The notes beneath the pieces were generated by a model. The model was given only the letters and a program-made list of their open reading frames with translations, was not told the origin of the DNA and did not search any database. DNA of 5,150 nucleotides, taken from NCBI GenBank assembly GCA_965602855.1, contig CBFCZV010000080.1:1-5150 (forward strand), written 5' to 3'. The DNA comes from LH-M37 sp965602855. GTDB taxonomy: Bacteria > Pseudomonadota > Gammaproteobacteria > SZUA-229. Positions 1 through 5,150 of this stretch are shown here, piece after piece (within the stretch, counting starts at the first letter, position 1; the number at the start of each line of letters is the position of its first letter). The translations under genes were made by a program, and so were the position numbers.

Positions 1-1386
1 GCTTTTGATTTATTGCATATAATTATCAATGCCGAGCATGAAGGACTGAAATCTTCTGATTACTACCTTGAAGAAATAAGGAAATACTGGGCCTTAAATG
101 GACTGGAGGCATCAATTCAGCTCGACCTGCTCTTATCAGCGGCTCTCTATCGTTATAGCAACCATGTCTACTCAGGCAAGCACAGTCCGCTTAATCTAGA
201 TGTCGACTGGCATATAGAGAATAAACCTCTGGATGTTGACAGCCTTTTTGCCGCTGTGGCAAAGAAAGAATCCATTGCAACATTGCTTGATGAACTACCC
301 CCCCAACATTCCGGTTACCAGTTGTTAAAAAAGGAACTGCTGCGTTTGCGTAAGCTTGAACAACACGGAGATTGGAAACAGTTTGAAAATGAGCCTACTC
401 TTCGAGCTAGCATGCAGCAAAAACAGGTACTTCAATTAAGACAACGACTGGAAATGACTGGTGACCGGATTGAGAACTCTTTTCCTGATATGGATATATT
501 CGATTATGGACTTGCCGAAGCGGTTAAACGTTTTCAAAAGAGGCATGGCTTGACGATTGACGGCGTGGTGGGCCCACAAACAATGAGGTCTCTAAATATC
601 GCCGTCAGTGAAAGAATTACACAGGTTCGCGTCAATATGGAGCGCTGGCGCTGGATGCCACGCACGCTGGAAAAAAGACACCTTATGGTCAATATGACTG
701 GCTTTGAGCTTCAGGTCATGGAAAATGATTTATCGGTGCTGAGCATGCCCGTCATCATTGGCAATTCCTTCCGCTCTACTCCCAGTTTTTCTGGCCTGAT
801 GAGTCAGATGAAATACAATCCCTATTGGACAATTCCAACGAATTTAGTATTGAAGGATATTATCCCGAAACAGATACGTGATCCTTCTTACTTAGCTAAA
901 AAATCAATCAAGCTTTTCCGAGGCTGGGAAAACGCTCAGGAGATTGACCCGCAAACGGTGAACTGGAAAAAATTGGTCAAAATCGATAAAGATCATTTCC
1001 CATACTGGTTACGCCAGGAACCAGGGCCAAAAAACTCTCTGGGTCTGGTCAAATTTCTTTTCTCCAATCCCTATGATATTTATCTGCATGGCACACCAGA
1101 TATACACCTGTTTGACAGGATTGTTCGCACCTTCAGCTCAGGATGTATCCGGGTAAAAGACCCGGTGCGGCTGGCGGCCTATTTGTTGAACGATGACAGT
1201 CAGCAAAAAGAAGAAGAGATACTGGCAAATATCTTTCAAACAGACAACCAGAGCGTAATTTTACCCATTGCCGTTCCCATTTACCTTGTCTACTGGACAG
1301 CCTGGGTAGATCAGGATGGCCACTTGAACTTCAGAGATGATATTTATAGTCGTGATGCAAGCCTGAATAGCTTATTTAATGATTAG
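1..1386 (+). CDS. ldtD: L,D-transpeptidase, LdtD/YcbB family (5' end missing)
   Basis: This periplasmic enzyme is expected to form 3-3 (mDAP-mDAP) cross-links in peptidoglycan. The frame is open to base 1, so the gene enters from the left. The TTG at 13 is probably not the true start: coding similarity continues through it, and E. coli LdtD is about 615 residues against 461 here, so the signal peptide and roughly 150 residues are outside. Numbering from the TTG codon: residues 1-130 resemble the helical scaffold region of YcbB (DLLLSAALYRYSNHVYSGK near 38-56). A peptidoglycan-binding type 1 domain lies at about 138-196 (AVKRFQKRHGLTIDGVVG). The YkuD catalytic domain follows from about 220, with a long capping insertion near 280-345, then HGTP at 359-362 and the catalytic SSGCIRV motif with Cys378. 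The C-terminal tail (VYWTAWVDQDG) also fits the family. The catalytic set is intact. The next gene encodes a murein endopeptidase, as beside E. coli ycbB. The family call is firm; the LdtD symbol is by similarity. Confidence 0.93.
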   Translation, partial: AFDLLHIIINAEHEGLKSSDYYLEEIRKYWALNGLEASIQLDLLLSAALYRYSNHVYSGKHSPLNLDVDWHIENKPLDVDSLFAAVAKKESIATLLDELPPQHSGYQLLKKELLRLRKLEQHGDWKQFENEPTLRASMQQKQVLQLRQRLEMTGDRIENSFPDMDIFDYGLAEAVKRFQKRHGLTIDGVVGPQTMRSLNIAVSERITQVRVNMERWRWMPRTLEKRHLMVNMTGFELQVMENDLSVLSMPVIIGNSFRSTPSFSGLMSQMKYNPYWTIPTNLVLKDIIPKQIRDPSYLAKKSIKLFRGWENAQEIDPQTVNWKKLVKIDKDHFPYWLRQEPGPKNSLGLVKFLFSNPYDIYLHGTPDIHLFDRIVRTFSSGCIRVKDPVRLAAYLLNDDSQQKEEEILANIFQTDNQSVILPIAVPIYLVYWTAWVDQDGHLNFRDDIYSRDASLNSLFND

Positions 1387-1461
1387 CAATGATGATGTGT
1401 GAATGACTCTTTGGTACAAAAAATCTGACACAAGACCTTTTAATTTGTAATAAATACCTCA

Positions 1462-1467
1462 TATAAT
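1462..1467 (+). promoter_or_regulatory. Candidate -10 box of a mepK promoter
   Basis: A perfect TATAAT lies 31 bases before the mepK ATG and would place the transcript start near 1474. The -35 is poor: TTTAAT at 1439-1444, 17 bases upstream, matches three of six consensus positions. A better -35-like CTGACA at 1425-1430 is too far away for this box, and could only serve a weak TAATAA at 1448-1453. If real, mepK can be transcribed apart from ldtD, but read-through across the 112-base gap is equally possible because I see no strong terminator there. Confidence 0.4.
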
Positions 1468-1498
1468 TGGTATGTGCTAATGAGTTGGTGGTGTGGTC

Positions 1499-2071
1499 AT
1501 GTCAAAAAAATCTGAAGAAGACAATAATATCAAGTTATCCCGTAGAGGTTTCCTGACTTCTGTTGCGGGTGCGGCAATATCATTAGCTGCCCCGGGTGTC
1601 ATCGCGTCAACTGTTCACATTTCTACACGCGACCGTGAACTGTCTTTCAACAACACTCATACTGGTGAAAGGCTTTCAGCTACCTTCTGGTCAGATGGCA
1701 AATATCTGAATGATGGTATCGAGGAAATTAGCTGGTTAATGAGAGATCATCGCGCCAACCTTGCCAGCGCCATAGACCCTAAATTACTCGATCTGTTATA
1801 TCAGCTACAGGCAAAAGTTGAGCATCAGGGAGAATTTCAGGTGATTTCTGGTTATCGCTCACCGGCAACTAATGAAATGCTAAACAAGAACAGTTCAGGT
1901 GTCGCCAAGCGTAGCTATCACATGCTTGGAAAAGCCATTGATATCCGTATGTCAGGCTTTGATACCAGCCAGCTACACAAGGCAGCTATTTCACTAAAGG
2001 GCGGCGGAGTAGGCTATTACTCCAGCTCTAACTTTGTTCATCTGGATGTTGGCCGAGTTCGTTACTGGTAA
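1499..2071 (+). CDS. mepK: Tat-exported murein endopeptidase, MepK/YcbK (DUF882, peptidase M15-like)
   Basis: This is a predicted zinc metallopeptidase of the periplasm. Its E. coli homologue cuts peptidoglycan cross-links, notably the 3-3 links made by L,D-transpeptidases. The product is 190 residues (E. coli MepK about 182). A twin-arginine signal is visible: SRRGFLTS at 14-21, then a hydrophobic stretch rich in Ala and Gly to about residue 36. The mature part shows NNTHTGERL, SIDP-like AIDP, the SGYRS motif, then SYH (His141), AID (Asp148) and FVHLD (His181, Asp183). These are the expected zinc ligands and active-site residues, all present. The protein ends in RVRYW, like the ARHW end of the E. 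coli protein. ATG at 1499 is preferred over an in-frame GTG at 1493. An in-frame TGA at 1481 rules out anything longer. The ribosome binding site is weak (GGTGG near 1487). It lies downstream of ldtD on the same strand, as in E. coli, and converges on rhlE. Confidence 0.93.
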   Translation: MSKKSEEDNNIKLSRRGFLTSVAGAAISLAAPGVIASTVHISTRDRELSFNNTHTGERLSATFWSDGKYLNDGIEEISWLMRDHRANLASAIDPKLLDLLYQLQAKVEHQGEFQVISGYRSPATNEMLNKNSSGVAKRSYHMLGKAIDIRMSGFDTSQLHKAAISLKGGGVGYYSSSNFVHLDVGRVRYW

Positions 2072-2096
2072 TCTGCTCCACCCTGATTACTGTTTT
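2066..2096 (+). terminator. Weak stem-loop with T-run at the end of mepK
   Basis: GTAATC (2068-2073) and GATTAC (2085-2090) are perfect inverted repeats separated by 11 bases, extendable by two G-U pairs. They are followed by TGTTTT and, after ATC, seven more T. The left arm overlaps the mepK stop codon. The stem is short and AT-rich, so it would be a weak Rho-independent terminator for the plus-strand transcript. There is no matching T-run on the other side for rhlE. Confidence 0.3.
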
Positions 2097-3354
2097 ATCT
2101 TTTTTTCTTTCTACCCGATTTAGCAATGCCGCCTTTATTATCAATTTTGGTTTGACTGACTTTGTTAGTACGTGCTGGGCGGCTATTTCTTTTTACCGTG
2201 CTTAATAATGTCTCACGGCTACCAACTGCATAGCCCGGCATTTTGATACGTTTAATACGTTCACCGATGAGTTTTTCAATATTATTCAGCGATCGTTCCT
2301 CTTCCCTGCTTACAAATGAGATGGCCTGACCTTTACTGCCAGCACGTCCAGTACGACCAATACGATGGACATAGTCTTCTGCCAGATACGGTAGATTGAA
2401 GTTAACAACGTGCTCCAGACCCTGAATATCCAGGCCTCGGGCGGCAACTTCTGTGGCGATTAGTACCTGCACTTTATCTGCCTTAAAATCGGCAATGGCA
2501 CGACGGCGTGAGCCCTGACTTTTATCACCGTGACAAAGTGCAGCTTTAATACGCACCAGTTTGAGGTTCTCCATGAGCTCATCGGCCTGCGCCTTGGTGC
2601 TAGTAAAGACCAGCACCTTGAACCAGTTGTACTGGTCAATCAGCTCGACAAATAATTCTGCCTTACGATGTTCTTCAACGGGATAAACTACATGCTCAAC
2701 CGTATCGGCAATGGCATTTTGTTTGGCCGCGCTAATCACCTCATGTTTGCTCAGTATCTGGCTGGCTAGCTTTTTAACCGCTGACGACATGGTGGCGGAA
2801 AATAACAGGGTTTGACGCTTTTTCGGGGTGGTTTTCAATATAGCTTTCACATCTGTAATAAAGCCCATATCCAGCATTCTATCGGCTTCATCAAGTACAA
2901 CAAACTCACTACCACCCAGATCGATATTATTCTGTTCCATATGTTCCAGTAGGCGACCGGGAGTGGCGATGACGATATCAACACCCGCTTTGAGCTTTTT
3001 CTGCTGAGCACTGATCTTGCCACCACCATACAGCGCGGTAATTTTGAGCGATAGAAACTGAGCATAGCGACTAATAGTTTCTGTTAGCTGCTCTGCTAGT
3101 TCGCGGGTAGGCGTTAAAATCAACGCACGTGGGCTACCCGGCAATGTTGGTTTCGGGCAATTATGAAGTTGCTGAAGAACGGGTAATGCAAAGGCAGCGG
3201 TCTTGCCCGTTCCAGTCTGGGCATTGGCCAGTATATCCTTACCGCGCCGTGCCGGGATAATTGCCTGTTCCTGTATAGCCGTCATTTCGCTGTAGCCGCA
3301 GGCATCTAGTGCTTGCTGAATCTCGGGAGCTAGATCTAAAGATGAAAATATCAT
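2095..3354 (-). CDS. rhlE: DEAD-box ATP-dependent RNA helicase, RhlE family
   Basis: This is a cytoplasmic ATP-dependent RNA-unwinding enzyme. RhlE-type helicases act in ribosome maturation and RNA turnover. The 419-residue protein carries the full motif set: Q motif region at about 20-32 (GYSEMTAIQEQAI), motif I AQTGTGKT at 45-52, Ia PTRELAEQ at 82-89, Ib TPGRL at 131-135, II DEAD at 155-158, III SAT at 186-188, IV VFTSTK at 249-254, V ARGLDI at 305-310, and VI HRIGRTGRAG at 330-339. The N-terminus (FSSLDLAPEIQQAL) is RhlE-like. After about residue 385 comes a short, Lys/Arg-rich, low-complexity tail ending GRKKKR, likely an RNA-binding extension. It is shorter than in E. coli RhlE (about 454 residues in all). 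The ATG start is supported by AAAGG six bases upstream on the minus strand. Small departures from the usual sequence are TAIQ for TPIQ and TEVAARG for TDVAARG; neither removes a catalytic residue. It lies 115 bases downstream of ppnN with its own promoter candidate. Another RhlE paralogue name is possible. Confidence 0.93.
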   Translation of the reverse strand: MIFSSLDLAPEIQQALDACGYSEMTAIQEQAIIPARRGKDILANAQTGTGKTAAFALPVLQQLHNCPKPTLPGSPRALILTPTRELAEQLTETISRYAQFLSLKITALYGGGKISAQQKKLKAGVDIVIATPGRLLEHMEQNNIDLGGSEFVVLDEADRMLDMGFITDVKAILKTTPKKRQTLLFSATMSSAVKKLASQILSKHEVISAAKQNAIADTVEHVVYPVEEHRKAELFVELIDQYNWFKVLVFTSTKAQADELMENLKLVRIKAALCHGDKSQGSRRRAIADFKADKVQVLIATEVAARGLDIQGLEHVVNFNLPYLAEDYVHRIGRTGRAGSKGQAISFVSREEERSLNNIEKLIGERIKRIKMPGYAVGSRETLLSTVKRNSRPARTNKVSQTKIDNKGGIAKSGRKKKR

Positions 3355-3384
3355 GGTGAACCTTTGTTGGATTGCGCTACAGTC

Positions 3385-3420
3385 AAAAAACGGAGTGCGA
3401 ATTATAAGGATTTTCGCACT
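3385..3420 (-). terminator. Inverted repeat plus T-run between ppnN and rhlE (terminator or operator)
   Basis: TTCGCACT (3413-3420) and AGTGCGAA (3394-3401) form a perfect 8-bp inverted repeat with an 11-base spacer. Read on the minus strand, the stem is followed by CCG and then six T (3385-3390), so it can act as a Rho-independent terminator 50 bases after the ppnN stop codon. The three-base gap between stem and T-run and the AT-rich loop make it less than ideal. The rhlE -10 box sits in the spacer, so the symmetry could instead be a repressor-binding site. Confidence 0.4.
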
Positions 3421-3430
3421 ACCTTGTGAG
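3401..3430 (-). promoter_or_regulatory. Candidate sigma-70 promoter of rhlE
   Basis: On the minus strand, a perfect TATAAT (3401-3406) lies 18 bases after CTCACA (3425-3430), which matches four of six -35 consensus positions. The predicted transcript start is near 3394, giving a leader of about 40 bases before the rhlE ATG. The -10 box falls inside the 8-bp inverted repeat described at 3394-3420. Confidence 0.45.
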
Positions 3431-3469
3431 GCTGATTACTACATTAGCTGCCTGAACTTTAAATCAGAC

Positions 3470-4837
3470 CTACTTGATAATCCGATAACAGGGTTCATAG
3501 GTACCCGCGATTTTCATACGTGCTTGCTCAACAAAAGATGCCAACAAGGTATCCAACCGCTCCATGATCTCAGCATCACCCTGAATCTCGAAATGACCAT
3601 GTTTTTCAATCGCACGTATGCCTTCATCTTTAACATTGCCGGCAACGATGCCGGAGAAGGCACGCCGTAAGTTAGCGGCAAGCAGGTGACGTTCCTGATC
3701 TTTATGCAGTTGCAGGTTACGCATATTTTCATGAGTAGGAATAAACTCTTGCTGAAATTCCTTATCAATCTTTAAACGCCAGTTGAAGTAATAGGCATCC
3801 CCCACTTCACGACGATAGTCACGTACCTGCTGCATTCCAGTAGCCATCTCCTGCGCTACTTTTACCGGATCGTCGATAATAATCTGGTAAAACTTCTTAA
3901 CTTCATCACCAAGGATATCGCCAATAAACTGATCAATTGCTTTGAAGTAATCTGCTGACTCGGCAGGGCCTGTAAAAATCAATGGAAATGGCATATCTTT
4001 ATTATCAGGGTGCAACAACACGCCAAGAATATAAAGAATCTCCTCTGCTGTACCGGCACCGCCCGGATACACGACTATGCCATGACCTGCACGGACAAAG
4101 GCTTCGAGGCGTTTTTCGATATCCGGCATAATCACAAGATTATTAACAATGGGGTTTGGTGATTCTGCTGCAATAATGCCGGGCTCTGTAATACCAAGGT
4201 ATTGACCGTTAACAATGCGTTGTTTAGCGTGGCCGATAGTAGCGCCCTTCATCGGGCCTTTCATGGCGCCCGGTCCACAACCAGTACAGATATCCATGCC
4301 GCGTAGCCCCAGCTGGTAGCCTACTTCTTTTGTGTATTTATACTCATGGCGAGCAATAGAGTGACCACCCCAACATACAACCAGATTGGGTTCGGTCCTG
4401 GCATGAAGTATTTCTGCATTACGCAGAATATGAAACACAGCACTGCTGACACCCTCTGATTCTGTCAAATCAATATTAGGGTTCTCGATAATCATTTCAT
4501 TGGTATAAATAACATCGCGCAGTACCGCAAACAGGTGTTCGTTAATGCCCTGGATCATCTCGCCATCAACAAACGCTATCGCAGGTGCGCCTGTTAGCTG
4601 CAACTTAATGCCACGCTCTACCTGGATCACCTGAATATCAAAAGACTGGTAACGCTCCAGAAGCTTCTTGCCATCATCCATTTCATTACCGCAGTTCAAT
4701 ACCGCCAGCGAACAGTTACGAAACAATGAATACAGCCCACCCTGACTATGATCAAGTAGTCTGGCCACTTCGTATTTAGATAGCAGGTCCAACCGTCCAA
4801 TGGGGGATATTAGTGCATCAACAACTTCGTATTTCAT
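3470..4837 (-). CDS. ppnN: Pyrimidine/purine nucleotide 5'-monophosphate nucleosidase PpnN (YgdH, LOG family)
   Basis: This cytoplasmic enzyme hydrolyses nucleoside 5'-monophosphates to free base and ribose 5-phosphate. In E. coli its activity is raised by binding (p)ppGpp, linking nucleotide salvage to starvation. The 455-residue product matches the 454-residue E. coli YgdH nearly end to end. The N-terminal domain (about 1-130) has the family sequences LFRNCSLAVLNCG, FVDGEMIQG and LFAVLRD. The central Rossmann-like LOG domain has CWGGHS, GCGPGAMKGPMKGA at 186-199, MPDIEKRLEAFVRAGHG, and the signature PGGAGTAEE at 258-266, which binds nucleotide and carries the catalytic glutamate region. The C-terminal domain has GDAYYFNW and LRRAFSGIVAGNVKDEGIRAIE, and ends CYRIIK. 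ATG at 4837 is supported by AAGGG six bases upstream. It follows the globin gene by 97 bases and precedes rhlE by 115. LOG proteins are often mislabelled as lysine decarboxylases; the full-length match and extra flanking domains favour PpnN. Confidence 0.95.
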   Translation of the reverse strand: MKYEVVDALISPIGRLDLLSKYEVARLLDHSQGGLYSLFRNCSLAVLNCGNEMDDGKKLLERYQSFDIQVIQVERGIKLQLTGAPAIAFVDGEMIQGINEHLFAVLRDVIYTNEMIIENPNIDLTESEGVSSAVFHILRNAEILHARTEPNLVVCWGGHSIARHEYKYTKEVGYQLGLRGMDICTGCGPGAMKGPMKGATIGHAKQRIVNGQYLGITEPGIIAAESPNPIVNNLVIMPDIEKRLEAFVRAGHGIVVYPGGAGTAEEILYILGVLLHPDNKDMPFPLIFTGPAESADYFKAIDQFIGDILGDEVKKFYQIIIDDPVKVAQEMATGMQQVRDYRREVGDAYYFNWRLKIDKEFQQEFIPTHENMRNLQLHKDQERHLLAANLRRAFSGIVAGNVKDEGIRAIEKHGHFEIQGDAEIMERLDTLLASFVEQARMKIAGTYEPCYRIIK

Positions 4838-4934
4838 CGCGAACCCTTACTGTATAAAAAGATACTCAACATTCTAGCCGCTTTTTTACTTTGCGGGTAT
4901 GAGGATCTACAGCATTAGCAATCAAACCTGTTAT

Positions 4935-5150
4935 TTAGCCAGCCATGACTTGTGAACGCATACTATAGAGCACGAATAACACCTCCTCCTGCTCGCGCTG
5001 AGCTACGTTATTTTTTTCGAGCGCTGCTAGTGCGTCATCCAGCACAGCCATAAATTCCACAGCAGAGATATTCATGCCTTTATGCGTCGCGACCATATCC
5101 CTTCCCTTATAAACATCTGGGCCACCTGTTCCCGTAATAAAAAAAGTGGC
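4935..5150 (-). CDS. Group 1 truncated haemoglobin, C-terminal part (5' end outside window)
   Basis: The minus-strand frame is open from the right edge to a TAA at 4935-4937, giving 71 residues of a gene whose start lies outside. The fragment begins ATFFITGTGGPDVYKGRDMV and continues ATHKGMNISAVEFMAVLDDA. This is the E/F-helix to G-helix region of group 1 truncated haemoglobins (GlbN/trHbN type): the GGP..Y.GRDM sequence, then the proximal haem-binding histidine (His23 of the fragment, codon 5082-5084), then the .I....F..V...L...L segment and a final helix (EEVLFVLYSMRSQV). Full-length members are about 115-135 residues, so roughly half is seen. The distal pocket residues of the B and E helices are outside, so oxygen binding or nitric oxide detoxification cannot be judged. 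ppnN follows 97 bases downstream on the same strand with no strong terminator between. Confidence 0.82.
   Translation of the reverse strand, partial: ATFFITGTGGPDVYKGRDMVATHKGMNISAVEFMAVLDDALAALEKNNVAQREQEEVLFVLYSMRSQVMAG

Noticed and set aside
13..15. TTG as the start codon of the L,D-transpeptidase
   Set aside because: The frame is open before it to base 1, there is no ribosome binding site visible, and the family needs about 150 more N-terminal residues including a signal peptide.
1389..1406. Three consecutive ATG codons and a five-codon frame (MMMCE) just after ldtD
   Set aside because: No ribosome binding site or regulatory sequence accompanies it; the run is most simply chance.
2847..3065. 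Minus-strand frame of 72 codons inside rhlE
   Set aside because: It lies wholly within the strongly supported helicase gene in another frame and shows no family resemblance.
3353..3670. Plus-strand frame of 105 codons
   Set aside because: It covers the rhlE upstream region and then runs antisense to the ppnN 3' end; the protein has no recognisable features and the start overlaps the rhlE start codon.
3514..3768. Minus-strand frame of 84 codons inside ppnN
   Set aside because: It is an out-of-frame shadow of the ppnN C-terminal domain.
4878..4897. CCGC/GCGG hairpin with a T-run in the globin-ppnN gap
   Set aside because: The stem is only four base pairs and the T-run is in the loop rather than after the stem, so it does not qualify as a terminator.
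4871..4899. Possible ppnN promoter: TAGAAT on the minus strand at 4871-4876
   Set aside because: The -35 position 17 bases upstream reads TACCCG, a poor match, so the evidence is a single hexamer.
4981..4990. ACCTCCTCCT, the complement of a strong Shine-Dalgarno sequence
   Set aside because: On the minus strand it is the Gln-Glu-Glu-Val codons of the globin, and no start codon follows at a suitable distance.
1..5150. A novel defence, mobile or secretion system
   Set aside because: All five genes belong to well-known housekeeping or stress families, and I see no direct repeats, integrase, transposase, CRISPR array or unusual base composition.

Overview
The window reads as ordinary chromosomal DNA from a gammaproteobacterium of moderate GC content. 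This is inferred from the close family resemblance of all five proteins to gammaproteobacterial members, and from an ldtD-mepK gene order that matches the E. coli ycbB-ycbK pair. I cannot name a genus from the sequence alone.

Plus strand, left half (1-2071): the 3'-terminal three quarters of an LdtD/YcbB-type L,D-transpeptidase gene is followed after about 112 bases by a short, Tat-exported M15-type (DUF882/YcbK/MepK) murein endopeptidase. By family knowledge, the first enzyme makes 3-3 (mDAP-mDAP) peptidoglycan cross-links and the second can cut them. The pair therefore looks like a cell-wall remodelling module. A TATAAT box in the gap suggests that mepK also has its own promoter.

Minus strand, right half (5150-2095, read right to left): the 3' end of a group 1 truncated haemoglobin gene that runs off the window, then ppnN (a LOG-family nucleotide 5'-monophosphate nucleosidase regulated by (p)ppGpp in E. 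coli), then an RhlE-type DEAD-box RNA helicase. The spacings are 97 and 115 bases. The ppnN-rhlE gap holds a perfect 8-bp inverted repeat whose spacer carries a TATAAT box for rhlE and which is followed by six T residues. It could be a terminator for ppnN, an operator over the rhlE promoter, or both. mepK and rhlE converge with only 23 bases between their stop codons.

I see no mobile element, CRISPR array, tRNA, rRNA or phage gene, and nothing that looks like a new multi-gene system. No stretch longer than about 120 bases lacks a gene. The most useful observations are the truncated-globin fragment at the right edge and the inverted repeat around the rhlE promoter.
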